Below, piece by piece: positions 8,760 through 19,370 of a DNA stretch of 64,000 nucleotides. The notes below the pieces were generated by a model that had not been told where the DNA came from, made no database searches, and saw nothing but the letters and a program-made list of their open reading frames with translations. Position 1 is the first letter of the stretch, and each line of letters begins with the position of its first letter. A program made the translations under genes and the position numbers. The stretch comes from Syntrophomonadaceae bacterium (lineage in GTDB: Bacteria > Bacillota > PH28-bin88), in the NCBI GenBank assembly GCA_018333865.1, contig JAGXSE010000027.1:1-64000 (forward strand). Direction: 5' to 3'.

Positions 8760-9221
8760 TCGCGTAATTATTCATATAACAGACAACTTGCCTAACTTCA
8801 TAAATTCATCTCATGCTCCGCAACTTCCCATTAAGATATTGACATAGCTCTACCCATTACTACTATCCTACATAATCCGAATATTTTCCAGGGGAATTGT
8901 GTCGTAATTTGTCGTTGCCAAATAAGATGTATAAAAAAGTCGCACTTCTGCTTTTTACTCTTGATACTTATCTATATAAAAAGAGAACGCCAGCTTAAAA
9001 GCCGACATTCTCTCATCATTGTCCATTCTCAAATTTGCCCCAAACTGCGTAATATGGACATGCCTAAACACTCTATTCAAACCACTGTGTAAACATGCCT
9101 ACACACTCCATATCCAATACAACCGAAACATCAATTTTATCTTTCAAAACCTTATTCCTGAAATCATCGCCATCTGTTGTGAAAGTAGTGTATCGCGCAA
9201 AGTGCTGAAAACTCAGGATTT
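8760..9221. other. Island-to-chromosome spacer without a recognisable gene
   Basis: About 460 bp separate the defence cassette from the rlmD-like gene. A minus-strand intrinsic terminator occupies 8974-9013. The rest is AT-rich and holds only short frames without family resemblance or ribosome sites. The promoter of the ATPase/STAND cassette must lie in its left part, but no convincing -35/-10 pair was singled out. Confidence 0.6.
8974..9013 (-). terminator. Intrinsic terminator downstream of rlmD-like gene
   Basis: On the minus strand AGAGAATGTCGGCTT pairs with AAGCTGGCGTTCTCT through about 14 pairs including G-U pairs, with a tiny loop, and is followed by TTTTTATA. It lies about 210 bp after the stop of the methyltransferase gene and insulates the island genes that follow. 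Confidence 0.75.
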
Positions 9222-10589
9222 CTACGTATCTTTCCTTTGCATTCCTACCACGCACTCTGTATGATGCGTATGTGGAAACATATCCACTGGCTGGACAGTA
9301 CCAAGGGAATAGTTTTTAGCGGCCAAATAGTGGAGGTCCCTGGCCAGGGTTGCTGGGTTACAGGAAACGTATACGATCCGCTCTGGTTCCATGTTGATGA
9401 CTGTTTCAAGCACCTGGTGGCTGCAGCCTTGCCGGGGCGGGTCTAGCACCACGACTTTCGGGCGGACACCCTGGTTGTATAGGTCTGGCAGAATGGTTTC
9501 AGCCTCTCCTGCCAGGAAACTGACGTTTTCAATCCCGTTTAGTCTGGCGTTTTTTTTCGCATCCTCTACAGCTTTCTCGAAAGTCTCCACTCCATAAACC
9601 AGACCGGCGCTTTTAGCTAAAAATAAGGATATGGCGCCCGTGCCACAGTAGACATCTACAGCCGTATCATTTGTACTTAGCCCAGCCGTTTCCTCAACCA
9701 GGTTGAAAAGTTTTTCGGCCATAATTGAATTGACCTGAAAAAAAGAACCGGGTGAAATCAAAAACTGAAAATCTCCGACCAGTTCCATGATCTGGTCCCT
9801 TCCGCTGAGCAGAATATTGTTTTCGCTTAACGGCAAAGCAGAATCCCGGTCTGTTACATTTTGGATAACTGAGACAAGCTCTGGCCTGTCCTCTGTTAAG
9901 GCCGCAGTTATGCCTTGCAGAGAAAGGGAAGCAGACGTGGTTACCAGCACCAGCATCATTTCGCCGGTGGCTAACCCCTGGCGGAGTAACACCCCATCCA
10001 ACTGACACTTGCCATTTTCAAAAAGACTGTCTCTTATTTTCCCGGTATTAACTAGCTGCTCCAATTCCAGCGCCAGGCCGACCATGTTTCTGGGCAGCAA
10101 AGCGCACTCGATATTTCCTCCCAAAGTATGGGAGGCTGCTTGGAAAAAACCCAATTTAATATTTCCCTTATCTGATGTCACATGAAAGTAAGCCTTGTTG
10201 CGGTAATGCCACGGGTTGTCCATGCCGATAATTGGCCTCAGGTGATAGCCATCCAGTTTCCCAATCCGGCGCAAGGCCTGATCCAGTTGTTCGGCCTTTA
10301 TTTGCAGTTGCTTGCTGTACTCAATGTGCTGGTAGTGACAGCCCCCGCAGAGGGTAAAATCGCTGCAGTAAGGATCTATCCGGGCCGGCGATGGACGAAT
10401 AACATGAAGAAGACTGGCTCTGGCAAAATTTTTTTTAACTTCAGTCACCTTACAGGAAACTTGCTCACCGGGGACGGTGTCAGGAACAAAAACTACAAAT
10501 TTGGCTAGCCGGCCTACCCCTTCTCCCCGGTACCCGGTGCCTTCAATATCAATATTGATCACATCTCCTGGCCGCAATAGCGAAATCAC
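9222..10589 (-). CDS. rlmD: 23S rRNA (uracil-C5)-methyltransferase, RumA/RlmD family
   Basis: This 455-residue enzyme methylates C5 of uridines in 23S rRNA using S-adenosylmethionine. An N-terminal TRAM domain (about 1-60) is followed by the [4Fe-4S] cysteines Cys75, Cys81 and Cys84 (CSDFTLCGGC), with a fourth in IECALLP. The Rossmann methyltransferase domain shows DVYCGTGAISLF, then DPPRQGC, then the catalytic-Cys motif YVSCNPATLARD. Length is normal. It starts with GTG at 10589, 24 bp after the CPBP protease gene. In Gram-positives one enzyme of this family can modify more than one uridine (RlmCD), so the exact target is not fixed by sequence alone. Confidence 0.9.
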   Translation of the reverse strand: MISLLRPGDVINIDIEGTGYRGEGVGRLAKFVVFVPDTVPGEQVSCKVTEVKKNFARASLLHVIRPSPARIDPYCSDFTLCGGCHYQHIEYSKQLQIKAEQLDQALRRIGKLDGYHLRPIIGMDNPWHYRNKAYFHVTSDKGNIKLGFFQAASHTLGGNIECALLPRNMVGLALELEQLVNTGKIRDSLFENGKCQLDGVLLRQGLATGEMMLVLVTTSASLSLQGITAALTEDRPELVSVIQNVTDRDSALPLSENNILLSGRDQIMELVGDFQFLISPGSFFQVNSIMAEKLFNLVEETAGLSTNDTAVDVYCGTGAISLFLAKSAGLVYGVETFEKAVEDAKKNARLNGIENVSFLAGEAETILPDLYNQGVRPKVVVLDPPRQGCSHQVLETVINMEPERIVYVSCNPATLARDLHYLAAKNYSLGTVQPVDMFPHTHHTECVVGMQRKDT

Positions 10590-10613
10590 GAACTGACCAC
10601 CAACCTTTGATTT

Positions 10614-11315
10614 TTAAGCAAACTTTCCCAGCAGCAACACTGCGAGCATCAATGCGTTCCATGTTCCGTGGGCAGCGATAGCTACATATAGGTTCCTGCT
10701 TCTGTTAAAAAGCCATGCCAAAAACATCCCGCCCACGGCCAAGGGGATAAACCGGAACAAATCCATATGAACCCCGGCAAAAAGAACTCCATTAAGAATT
10801 ATTGCTGCTGTCGGCCCCACCCTCTCCCGCATGGCAGGAAACAGCAAACCTCTAAACAATAGCTCTTCGGCCAAGGGGGCAACTACGACCGCAATCAGTA
10901 TTCCCGCACCCAATTCAACCGGTCTTTGGGCAGCAAGCAGAACCTCAGCAAAAGCCTGGGGTTTTGGAGGAATTGGCAAAAATTGTTGCATTACCATGCC
11001 GGAAATAATTACGGCGATAAAAATACCTGTTCCCCAATATATCCCCGGGCCAAGACCTTGAGAAAACATTGGCAAGCCTAACCCTAAATCCTTCAAGGAG
11101 AGCCGGCGGCTAAAAAACACCAGGCCTACCATACCAATAACTACCAGCGACTGCCATACAGTAAGGATAAAAAAACGCCAAATTGCCGGCCAGGGTTTAA
11201 TTGCTACATTAATTAACGGAGCAGTAATGGTAATAATAATAGCTATTAAGGCCATCAGGATAACGGCCTCTTTTAAGCTGACCCAGGAAGACGGCAGCTC
11301 TTTGTCTTCGTTCAT
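10614..11315 (-). CDS. CPBP-family intramembrane glutamic protease (CAAX/Abi)
   Basis: A hydrophobic protein of about 233 residues with several membrane segments. The family motifs are EELLFRG (motif 1, catalytic Glu pair), FAGVHMDLFRF (motif 2) and HGTWN (motif 3). Members include the eukaryotic Rce1 CAAX protease and bacterial proteins linked to bacteriocin immunity; the substrate here is unknown. I chose the ATG at 11315 (MNEDKELPSSW), which has GGGAGGGC just upstream. The longer frame to 11459 adds a low-complexity Phe-rich leader without a ribosome site. It lies upstream of the rRNA methyltransferase gene and is divergent from the glycogen cluster. Confidence 0.85.
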   Translation of the reverse strand: MNEDKELPSSWVSLKEAVILMALIAIIITITAPLINVAIKPWPAIWRFFILTVWQSLVVIGMVGLVFFSRRLSLKDLGLGLPMFSQGLGPGIYWGTGIFIAVIISGMVMQQFLPIPPKPQAFAEVLLAAQRPVELGAGILIAVVVAPLAEELLFRGLLFPAMRERVGPTAAIILNGVLFAGVHMDLFRFIPLAVGGMFLAWLFNRSRNLYVAIAAHGTWNALMLAVLLLGKFA

Positions 11316-11569
11316 GCAAGCCCTCCCAATAATAATTACATTATTTATATGACAATTCATATGACAAAAAGCAGTATAATCCTGCCAGCATCCTGGAACC
11401 GGAATAAAAAACTTAAAGAAAAAATTAAAAAATAAATAAACCATCAGGAAGAAGAACATAATAAGGCTGACATAGCCGCTACTTATTCTAACATTCCACC
11501 CGGCGGTTTTAATTATGTTTTCTGCGCTTATAAAAACTTATCTCAGATTGGGAGGCAAGGAGAAGAGCC

Positions 11570-12223
11570 ATGGAAATACTGTTTATCTCTCTAGTTATAG
11601 TTTTCGGTGCAGTTGGGCTAGGCCTGATAGCTTACCGGCTTTTTTTAGCTAGCCCCGCCAGAAAACCCCACGAGCATACCATGTTGGGGGAGGAAAACTA
11701 TTACCTGCCCCCGGTCTACGGCGAAGATGAGCTGGTTGCTCTGGTAAAGGATCCGTACTGGATTTATGCCTACTGGGAAGTAACGGATCAAACACGCCAA
11801 CACTTCAACAAGGTCTATGGGGACGGTATGTGGGAGATCTCTACACCACTCCTGCGGGTATATGACCTGACTGAATCGGGAGCAGCCGTCACCCTGGATG
11901 TTCCCTTCACTGACCTTCCAATTAACCCCTTCGCCGATAACTGGTACATTAATGTCGGGCAGCCAAATCATACTTATTGCCTTGATTTGGGACGCTTATT
12001 ACCTAACGGGGTTTTTGTAACTGTATTGCGTTCCAATACCGTTACAACCCCTAGCGACCGGGTTTCAGATATCATTGACCCGTTGTGGCCCCCCGTTGAG
12101 GCTATCTGGCGCACCTTTGGCCGCAGCGTGTCCGGAACACCCGAGATACAACCTTCCGGTTTAAGCTCACCTGTCTTGCTTCACGGCATCAGCAGTGAAA
12201 TAGTTTTAAAAGTTAAGGAGTGA
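11570..12223 (+). CDS. DUF4912 membrane-anchored protein of the glycogen cluster
   Basis: 217 residues: one N-terminal membrane segment (about 4-26) followed by a DUF4912 domain with YGEDELVALVKDPYWIYAYW, then VTDQTR, LRVYDLT and DNWYINVG. DUF4912 proteins often sit beside GH57 genes in Firmicutes and cyanobacteria; the fold is immunoglobulin/carbohydrate-module-like, so a glucan-binding role is plausible but unproven. AAGGAGAAGAGCC precedes the ATG. Its stop lies 4 bp before the next start, so the two are almost certainly translated together. Confidence 0.85.
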   Translation: MEILFISLVIVFGAVGLGLIAYRLFLASPARKPHEHTMLGEENYYLPPVYGEDELVALVKDPYWIYAYWEVTDQTRQHFNKVYGDGMWEISTPLLRVYDLTESGAAVTLDVPFTDLPINPFADNWYINVGQPNHTYCLDLGRLLPNGVFVTVLRSNTVTTPSDRVSDIIDPLWPPVEAIWRTFGRSVSGTPEIQPSGLSSPVLLHGISSEIVLKVKE

Positions 12224-12227
12224 TCCT

Positions 12228-13811
12228 GTGTCAAAAGGCTACCTCTGCTTGGTTCTTCATGCCCATCTGCCCTATGTAAGGCACCCGGAAGATGAGCATG
12301 CCCTTGCCCAGCGATGGCTTTACGAAGCAATCACGGAGACTTATCTCCCGTTGATCATGGCGATGGAAAATTTGGAAAGAGACGGGGTTGACTATCGGCT
12401 TACTCTATCTTTAAGTCCCCCGCTGATCTGTATGCTGGCCGATTCTCTGGTCCAATCCAGGTATCTAGACCACTTGGAAAAACTTAAGCGGTTAGCCGAC
12501 CAGGAAGTTAAGCGGACAAAGGGAGAGCCTCATTTCAATTACCTTGCGAGGACTTACCAGGATTTTTTTCACAGGTGCCATGAGGTTTATCATGATCGCT
12601 ACAACAACAACCTTTTATCCGCATTTAAGCGGCTAATGGATTCAGGCAAACTGGAGTTAATAACCTGTGCGGCAACCCATGGATTTTTGCCTTTAATCGG
12701 GATCCGGCCGCAGGTGGTAAAAACTCAAATCAGCATAGCAGCAGAAGTATTCGCGAGGAATTTTGGTCAACTCCCAAAAGGCATGTGGCTTCCGGAGTGC
12801 GGTTATGCGCCAGGTATAGACGAAATATTACGGGACTTTGGCATCAGATATTTCTTTGTGGATACTCACGGCATCTTATTTGCCGCACCTCGCCCAAGAT
12901 ACGGCATATTTGCTCCAATTAGCTGCCCGAAATCGGGAGTAGCAGTTTTTGGTCGTGATGTGGAATCTTCCCTGCAGGTTTGGAGCTCACAAGAGGGTTA
13001 TCCCGGAGACTTCGATTACAGAGAATTTTACCGTGATATTGGATTTGACCTGGATTACGAATTAATTAAAGAATATATTCATCCAGAAGGCATCCGGCTT
13101 GACACCGGCATCAAATATTATCGCATCACCGGCAAAACCAATCACAAGGAGCCCTATCACCCTGATTGGGCCAGGGAAAAAGCCGCAATTCACGCCGGCA
13201 ACTTTCTTTTTAACCGGGAAAAACAAGTCGAATACTTGGCGGCCAATATGGATCGCACCCCAATTATTGTAGCTCCTTATGACGCCGAATTATTCGGTCA
13301 TTGGTGGTTTGAAGGACCTCTTTGGCTTGAATTTCTGCTGCGGAAAACCGCTTTTGATACTAATATGGTTAAGACAATCACCCCCAGCGAATACCTCAAT
13401 TTATATCCGGTTAACCAGCCTTCCACACCATGCATGTCCAGCTGGGGGAGCAAAGGATACAATGATGTTTGGCTGGATAGCAGCAATCACTGGGTTTACC
13501 GCCACCTCCATCAAGCTGCAAAACGGATGACTAAATTAGCGACACAGATGCCGAATTCAACCGGTCTGGCGAGGGAAGCTCTTAATCAAGCGGCAAGAGA
13601 AGTCTTGTTGGCTGAAAGCAGTGATTGGGCCTTTATCATGAAAACCGGCACCATGGTCGATTATGCCTGTAAACGTACTGTTAACCATATTGGCAGGTTT
13701 TCCAGGCTCCATCATGAGGTGTCCAATGGGTGCATTGACGAAAGTTTCCTTGCAGAAGTAAAAGAAAAAGACAATATTTTTCCTGACCTGAACTACCAGG
13801 TTTATAGTTGA
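12228..13811 (+). CDS. GH57 1,4-alpha-glucan branching enzyme
   Basis: 527 residues. It opens KGYLCLVLHAHLPYVRHPE, the GH57 first motif with the His pair. The nucleophile motif is GMWLPECGYAPG (Glu190) and the acid/base motif is APYDAELFGHWWFEGP (Asp352); a helical DUF1957 C-terminus follows. This arrangement and length are those of GH57 branching enzymes, which introduce alpha-1,6 branches into glycogen; 4-alpha-glucanotransferase is the nearest alternative. The neighbours, GlgA and sugar-nucleotide enzymes, support glycogen synthesis. The start GTG at 12228 follows GGAGTGATCCT. A strong terminator follows. Confidence 0.88.
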   Translation: MSKGYLCLVLHAHLPYVRHPEDEHALAQRWLYEAITETYLPLIMAMENLERDGVDYRLTLSLSPPLICMLADSLVQSRYLDHLEKLKRLADQEVKRTKGEPHFNYLARTYQDFFHRCHEVYHDRYNNNLLSAFKRLMDSGKLELITCAATHGFLPLIGIRPQVVKTQISIAAEVFARNFGQLPKGMWLPECGYAPGIDEILRDFGIRYFFVDTHGILFAAPRPRYGIFAPISCPKSGVAVFGRDVESSLQVWSSQEGYPGDFDYREFYRDIGFDLDYELIKEYIHPEGIRLDTGIKYYRITGKTNHKEPYHPDWAREKAAIHAGNFLFNREKQVEYLAANMDRTPIIVAPYDAELFGHWWFEGPLWLEFLLRKTAFDTNMVKTITPSEYLNLYPVNQPSTPCMSSWGSKGYNDVWLDSSNHWVYRHLHQAAKRMTKLATQMPNSTGLAREALNQAAREVLLAESSDWAFIMKTGTMVDYACKRTVNHIGRFSRLHHEVSNGCIDESFLAEVKEKDNIFPDLNYQVYS

Positions 13812-13825
13812 TTAGCGACGAATGA

Positions 13826-13856
13826 GGGAGCCCAAACTGGAGGGCTCCCTTTTTTG
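13826..13856 (+). terminator. Intrinsic terminator after the GH57 gene
   Basis: GGGAGCCC (13826-13833) pairs perfectly with GGGCTCCC (13842-13849) around an 8-nt loop, followed by TTTTTT. It separates the plus-strand pair from the convergent nucleotidyltransferase gene. Confidence 0.9.
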
Positions 13857-13873
13857 ATTTTCTTCATTAATTT

Positions 13874-16351
13874 TTAGTGGTCTTTGGTCAAGATGGCCCG
13901 AATCTTATTAATGTAGAGATTAGTTAACTCTTCGGCATATTCCTGATTAAAACCTTCGCTAAAGACCTGGTAAGATGGCTCTTCTGTATGAGGCAATACC
14001 AGTGCCCAGCCTCGTTCATGATTAATCTTGATTCCATCCAGGAGCTCAACCCTGTCCCCCGCTTCTTCCTCAATCAATGTCCGCATTACCTTTCCTTTTG
14101 CTTCCCAAGGACAATCGGTAGCTTGGCTGTGCACATAGCTCTCGGGGATGGAGGCAACCAGTTCAGACAAGGAGATATTGTTTAATGCCAAATAGTCCAT
14201 GAGTTTTACCACTCCCTGGATTGCGTCAAACTGGAGGCCCATTTGAAAATATTTGCCCTGTTTTTCCTTGATGTCTTCCCGCGTTACTGCCTCCATCAGG
14301 GCGTAAGGGGTTGTTTTAGTCCGGATTACCTGGCCGCCGAATCGTTCGGCCAATCGCTCCACCGCCCTGGAGACAGTAACCGGAACGACTACGGTTGCGC
14401 CGGGTTTAGAATGAAATATAATCAGCGACATTAGCGTGGTCAGCTGCGGCTCTTCAATAACCTGGCCTTTGTTATCAATTAACACCAGGTTTTCAGCATT
14501 GCTGTCCATCATTACACCCAAATCCGCCTCATGCCGCAGAACCTCTCTTGCTAAGTGGGGCAGCATTTTTGGCAGCTCCTGAAAATCCTGTTCCTGTTTC
14601 TTGATTGGCACATAAAAGGGTTCTACTTCGCAGCCCATCACTTCCCATAAGGGATCCAGGAGTTCTGCCATATGGGCGGCATGGCAGTCCACAACCAGCC
14701 GAAAATGTTTCTTTTTTATTGCTTCCAGATCAACTTCATTGGTTAACCATCTGATATAGGAATCAGATATCAGGGGAATCACCTGCTCGTTACCTGTTTC
14801 TGAACCTTTTACCCGGCGGAAATCCTCGCGCCAGAACATGTTTTCAACTTTGCGGGCTGAATTGGGACTAATATCAATCCCTTTATCATCCATGAAGCAA
14901 AACCATATTTTATCGTGATTCCAGGCATCCCGTTTTACATGGACACCACCCTTTACCTTTATGGCAGCTAATGCAAAACGATGCATTGGAGTTGCCAGGT
15001 CACCCAAATCTGCAGTCGAGACGCCCGTTGACCTGATTCCGGTGGAGAAGGCTTGTTTCAGCATGCCGGTTATTCTCGAACCGTCACAACTGACAGCAAC
15101 CATACTGTCTTTTGCTAGTGTGCTGCCATAAGCAGATCCCAGGCGAACAGCAAACTCCGGCGAAATTTCCACATTGGCTATACCTGGGATGCCCCATTTC
15201 CCGAACAAGGATTTAGCTGTTCTACCGCCCCAGACCAGACTGGAGCTCAACGTAGTACCTTTTTCAATTATCTTATAGGGCCAGACTTTGACATCTGGCT
15301 TAATAACCGCACTTTCCTCCACTCTTGTTTCGTCGCCTATCACCGCACCTTCAAAGATTGCCGCTTTAACCCCGATCCTTACCTGTCGACCCACTACGCT
15401 GCCCCGCAAGGCCGCATGCTTTCCAATAACAGCATTCTCCCACAGAATAGCTCTCTTGAGGCTGGCACCTTCCTCTACTACAGTCCGGTCCCCGATTACC
15501 GAACAAGGGCCGACTACCACATTAGGTCCAATTACACAGTAATCTCCCAGTAGCAGCGGGCCTTCCAAGGTTGCACTGGAGTGCACTTCCACACCCTGAC
15601 CCCAGCGGATCCCCTGAGCATCCATATCAGGCAAGTTGACTTTAACCTTACCCTCCAAAAGATCGTAATGGGACTGCCTGTACTGCTGCAGGTTACCGAT
15701 GTCGCACCAGTAACCATCCAGAACACAGCCAAACATAGGCATCCCTTTAGCCAGCAAAGCGGGAAACAAATCCTTGCTAAAATCGAACATCCGATCCGGA
15801 GGTATCCAGGATAAAACTTCCGGTTCCAATATGTAGATACCCGTATTAACCCTGTCGCTAAACACTTCACCCCAGCTTGGTTTTTCTAAAAACCGCCGGA
15901 TCGCGCCTTTTTGATCGGTAATGACCACTCCGAATTCCAACGGGTTTTCTACCGTTGTCAGGACTAAGGTAACCATGGAGCCCTGTTTTTTATGAAAAGC
16001 AATTGCCTGAGCCAGATTAAAGTCGGTCAAGGCATCTCCACTGACAACAATAAAAGTATCGTCTAGAAAAGCTGCTGCATTTTTTACGCTGCCGGCAGTC
16101 CCTAAAGGCGAATCTTCAATATAATAGGAAAGATTTACTCCATAGTTACTGCCGTCGCCAAAATAATCTTGAATGGCTTGGGGCAAATACTGGAGCGTAA
16201 CCCCGATATCAGTAATTCCGTATTTTTTTAGCAGTTCAATGGCATAGGCCATGATTGGCTGGTTTGCCACCGGAACCATTGGTTTCGGTCTGTCACAAGT
16301 TAACGGTCTCAAGCGGGATCCCTCGCCACCCGCCATTATAATTGCCTTCAC
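13874..16351 (-). CDS. Sugar nucleotidyltransferase / phosphomannomutase-like fusion
   Basis: 825 residues. Residues 1-235 are a nucleotidyltransferase: [20 protein letters not shown] (7-26), [10 protein letters not shown] and [11 protein letters not shown]. Residues 250-370 form a left-handed beta helix of hexapeptide repeats. The C-terminal 440 residues have the phosphohexomutase fold, but the usual TASHNP phosphoserine loop is replaced by [14 protein letters not shown] and the metal loop DGDADR reads DSNAEN, so mutase activity looks lost. Fusions of this type are annotated as mannose-1-phosphate guanylyltransferase or glucose-1-phosphate adenylyltransferase-like; the location between GH57, GT4 and GlgA genes suggests a role in nucleotide-sugar supply for a glucan. 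Its start overlaps the GT4 stop by 4 bp. Confidence 0.82.
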   Translation of the reverse strand: MKAIIMAGGEGSRLRPLTCDRPKPMVPVANQPIMAYAIELLKKYGITDIGVTLQYLPQAIQDYFGDGSNYGVNLSYYIEDSPLGTAGSVKNAAAFLDDTFIVVSGDALTDFNLAQAIAFHKKQGSMVTLVLTTVENPLEFGVVITDQKGAIRRFLEKPSWGEVFSDRVNTGIYILEPEVLSWIPPDRMFDFSKDLFPALLAKGMPMFGCVLDGYWCDIGNLQQYRQSHYDLLEGKVKVNLPDMDAQGIRWGQGVEVHSSATLEGPLLLGDYCVIGPNVVVGPCSVIGDRTVVEEGASLKRAILWENAVIGKHAALRGSVVGRQVRIGVKAAIFEGAVIGDETRVEESAVIKPDVKVWPYKIIEKGTTLSSSLVWGGRTAKSLFGKWGIPGIANVEISPEFAVRLGSAYGSTLAKDSMVAVSCDGSRITGMLKQAFSTGIRSTGVSTADLGDLATPMHRFALAAIKVKGGVHVKRDAWNHDKIWFCFMDDKGIDISPNSARKVENMFWREDFRRVKGSETGNEQVIPLISDSYIRWLTNEVDLEAIKKKHFRLVVDCHAAHMAELLDPLWEVMGCEVEPFYVPIKKQEQDFQELPKMLPHLAREVLRHEADLGVMMDSNAENLVLIDNKGQVIEEPQLTTLMSLIIFHSKPGATVVVPVTVSRAVERLAERFGGQVIRTKTTPYALMEAVTREDIKEKQGKYFQMGLQFDAIQGVVKLMDYLALNNISLSELVASIPESYVHSQATDCPWEAKGKVMRTLIEEEAGDRVELLDGIKINHERGWALVLPHTEEPSYQVFSEGFNQEYAEELTNLYINKIRAILTKDH

Positions 16352-17700
16352 ATACCCTTCCTCCCTTCACGGTGATAGTGGACCGACTTAACCCGCTGTT
16401 CAACTAAACTAAAGCGGTTATGATGAACAGTGTTCTGGACACTTTCCGGGTGCCGGCGCCCTACCAAGGAAAGGGCATAACGCCTGGCCTTCTGAATAGG
16501 GCCATTCTTAAGGGGCCAGGAACTATACCGATATTCCTTGAATACCCTCGTGTATAGCTGCATGGTTTTCCTGACTATCTGCTGCCAGTCATAAATTTCG
16601 TCTATCTGACGCGAGGCATGTTCGCGCAACTTTTCTCCGTATGCCGGGTCTTTTAAAATGGTAATGATATTGCCAGCCAAAGAGTTTGGATCACCCGTAT
16701 AAGCCTTCAGTCCATTGCGTCCATGGTAGATGATTTCCCCCAAACCACCGGTGTCAGATACAACTACAGGCACACCAGCCGCCATTCCTTCTAATGCCAC
16801 AATCCCAAAGGGCTCATACAGGCTGGGAAAGGCTGCCACAGCAGAGATGTAATACAAGTTGTTCCTGGTGGTGTCATCAATATAACCGGTAAAGCAAAAC
16901 TTATGCCCGACACCAGTACTCCAAGCCTGGTGTTTCAGGTGGTTTTCCATCGAACCAACCCCAGCCACTACAAACTTGGCTTCAGGGCAGACCGCTAGGA
17001 TTTTGGGGGCTGCCTCAATCAAGACATGCACCCCTTTTTCTCTAACCAGCCTCCCTACAAAAAATACCACTTTCTCCCATGGTTTGGCAAATCCATCCCG
17101 GAACTGGGGTTGCGGGTGGGCTGTCCTGAATTTCTCTGCATCAACCCCATTGGGAATCACTTCAACCTTATCAGTTGGAAGCTGGAAGAGACCCTGGACT
17201 TCATGCCGCATGGATTCACTACAAACAATAACCCGCCAAGCTTCGTATGTCAACCACCATTCAACACTGCTGATGTATCTCTGCATATCATTGTGGAGAC
17301 CCTGGTTTCGTCCCGCCTCCGTCGCATGAATAGTGGCAATCAGCGGCAGCTGATAAGCATGTTTCAAGGCCCGGCCGGTAAAAGCCACCAGCCAATCATG
17401 CGCATGAATGATGTCAAAAGGCCCTTGCTCTTGGACAAGGTTTATGGCATGTTCCAACATTGCCAAATTTAACTGCAAGATCCAGCCGGTAAAGTCCATG
17501 GAGTTGACAGGATAGGCATGAACCCTGTGCACCATCACACCTGAATTGACCTCATAAAGTGGTGCTTTCGGTCCAGCAAAAGTGAGCACGTGAACCTGCA
17601 AACCTTCCTTCGCCATGGCGATGGATAGACCTTCGACATGTCTGGCCAATCCTCCCACACTATGGGGAGGATATTCCCAGGACAACATTAATACCCGCAC
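16348..17700 (-). CDS. GT4 glycosyltransferase, glucan synthase-like
   Basis: 450 residues with the GT-B plan. The N-terminal half starts [20 protein letters not shown] with a glycine-rich acceptor loop. The C-terminal half carries [14 protein letters not shown] and the E-x7-E nucleotide-sugar motif [19 protein letters not shown]. It resembles archaeal/bacterial glycogen synthases of family GT4 more than GlgA (GT5). The stop overlaps the start of the nucleotidyltransferase fusion (ATGA), so the pair forms a translationally coupled unit. The donor (ADP-, UDP- or GDP-sugar) cannot be read from sequence alone. Confidence 0.83.
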   Translation of the reverse strand: MRVLMLSWEYPPHSVGGLARHVEGLSIAMAKEGLQVHVLTFAGPKAPLYEVNSGVMVHRVHAYPVNSMDFTGWILQLNLAMLEHAINLVQEQGPFDIIHAHDWLVAFTGRALKHAYQLPLIATIHATEAGRNQGLHNDMQRYISSVEWWLTYEAWRVIVCSESMRHEVQGLFQLPTDKVEVIPNGVDAEKFRTAHPQPQFRDGFAKPWEKVVFFVGRLVREKGVHVLIEAAPKILAVCPEAKFVVAGVGSMENHLKHQAWSTGVGHKFCFTGYIDDTTRNNLYYISAVAAFPSLYEPFGIVALEGMAAGVPVVVSDTGGLGEIIYHGRNGLKAYTGDPNSLAGNIITILKDPAYGEKLREHASRQIDEIYDWQQIVRKTMQLYTRVFKEYRYSSWPLKNGPIQKARRYALSLVGRRHPESVQNTVHHNRFSLVEQRVKSVHYHREGRKGM

Positions 17701-17875
17701 CTTATTCCCCCCAATTATTTACTTTCTAAGGTGTAACCAGAAGTCAGGATGACAGCCTTATTTTTTCAATAATGACCAATTTTTATGCCGATTATAGCCA
17801 GCAAGAAAATCCCCGGCATAATAAAGAACGAAATTGTTCAGGCTAAATAGAAGCAAACAACAGGAGGCTTTACCA

Positions 17876-19351
17876 GTGGTAAAAATCAATAAAGTATTAA
17901 TTCTCGGTGCAGAAGTCACACCATTTGCTAAAACAGGCGGCCTTGCCGATGTATTGGGATCACTGCCAAAAGCTTTGTCTGAACTTGAACTGGATGTACG
18001 GGTAGCCATGCCGTGCCACAAACAAGTATCCAAATCCACGTATTTAACCGACATGCCGGTAGCTATGGAAGGGCATTGGGAGACTGCCATTATCCGGGCA
18101 ACCCAACTTCAACCCAATTCCAGCAAACAAGTTCCGGTTTACCTGGTCGACAACTACAGGTATTTCCACCGGGAAAGCCTTTATGGCTATCATGATGACG
18201 CACAAAGATACGATTTTTTTTGCAAAGCCGTGATCGCCATGCTTCCCCTAATCGGATTTAATCCCGATGTTATTCACTGCAATGACTGGCAAACAGGACC
18301 ATTGCCCTTGTATTTAAAAGAAAGGCATGAAGGCGAACCGTTTTACAAGGATATGGCGACTCTTTTTACGATCCATAACCTGGCCTACCAGGGCAGGTTT
18401 GGCCGGGAAGTATTAGCAGGTATGGGCCTGGGAAACGAATTCTTTACCCCGGCGAAAATTGAATCTTATGGCCAGGTAAATTTTTTAAAAGCCGGGCTGG
18501 TTTACGCAGACGTTATTAACACTGTTAGTAAAAAGTATTCCATGGAGATTCAGGATCCGGAGTACGGGGAAGGTTTGGACGGTTTAATGCGACAGCGAGC
18601 AAGTGACTTGTACGGAATCTTAAATGGTATCGACTACCAGGTTTTTGATCCATCCACCGATCCCCATATTGCGGCAAATTATAATGTAAAAGATATCTCC
18701 CCAAAAAAGGAAAACAAAAAGGTTCTCCAAGAAAAAATGGGCCTCCCGCGGAGCGAAGTGCCGGTAATTGGCCTGGTAACCAGGCTGGCAGCTCAAAAAG
18801 GGCTGGATTTAATTAACGAAATGGCCTGTCAGTTGTTACATGAAGACATCCAATTTGTAGTTTTGGGGAAGGGCGAGGACCATTTCCAGCAGATGTTTTT
18901 ACAGCTGGCTAAATCATGCAAAAATAAGGTCGCCGTTAAGATAGGTTTTGACCCTGAGTTAGCGCAGCTTATATACGCCGGAAGCGATATGTTTCTGATG
19001 CCATCCCGGTATGAACCCTGCGGCTTGGGCCAAATGATCAGTCTCAGATATGGGACTATTCCAATCGTAAGAGCAACGGGCGGTTTGGAAGACACCATTA
19101 TAGATTACAACCAGAACAACAAACAGGGAACGGGGTTTTCTTTTAAAGAAAAAACTCCGGCCGCCTTATTTACTGCTGTCCAAAGGGCATTATCACTATA
19201 CCGGAACAATCCATCGGAGTGGGATAAAATGGCCATCCGGGGAATGCAGACTGACTTCTCTTGGAACAAATCAGCTGGGGAGTATCTGAAAGCATATGAA
19301 CGGGCTCTGATCAAGCGGCAGGATCACTACAGAATGCAGACAGGACAGTAA
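17876..19351 (+). CDS. glgA: Glycogen synthase GlgA (GT5)
   Basis: About 491 residues; transfers glucose from ADP-glucose to the growing alpha-1,4-glucan. Family motifs are LGAEVTPFAKTGGLADV near the N-terminus (KTGGL binds ADP-glucose), HCNDWQTG, TIHNLAYQG, LVTRLAAQKGLDL and the C-terminal EPCGLGQMISLRYGTIPIVR. The GTG at 17876 is chosen because AGGAGG (17862-17867) sits 8 nt upstream; an in-frame ATG at 17834 would put that site inside the coding region. It is divergent from the GT4/fusion pair. A weak hairpin with a T-run follows the stop. Confidence 0.92.
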   Translation: MVKINKVLILGAEVTPFAKTGGLADVLGSLPKALSELELDVRVAMPCHKQVSKSTYLTDMPVAMEGHWETAIIRATQLQPNSSKQVPVYLVDNYRYFHRESLYGYHDDAQRYDFFCKAVIAMLPLIGFNPDVIHCNDWQTGPLPLYLKERHEGEPFYKDMATLFTIHNLAYQGRFGREVLAGMGLGNEFFTPAKIESYGQVNFLKAGLVYADVINTVSKKYSMEIQDPEYGEGLDGLMRQRASDLYGILNGIDYQVFDPSTDPHIAANYNVKDISPKKENKKVLQEKMGLPRSEVPVIGLVTRLAAQKGLDLINEMACQLLHEDIQFVVLGKGEDHFQQMFLQLAKSCKNKVAVKIGFDPELAQLIYAGSDMFLMPSRYEPCGLGQMISLRYGTIPIVRATGGLEDTIIDYNQNNKQGTGFSFKEKTPAALFTAVQRALSLYRNNPSEWDKMAIRGMQTDFSWNKSAGEYLKAYERALIKRQDHYRMQTGQ

Positions 19352-19370
19352 AAAGGGGCCGCCTTTTTTT
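19351..19370 (+). terminator. Possible weak terminator after glgA
   Basis: AAAAGG (19351-19356) pairs with CCTTTT (19362-19367) around GGCCG and runs into a T-tract. The stem is short, so read-through into the regulator gene is possible. Confidence 0.45.

Noticed and set aside
9073-9255. Short minus-strand frame between the defence island and rlmD
   Set aside because: It overlaps the 3' end of the methyltransferase gene, has no ribosome site and resembles nothing.
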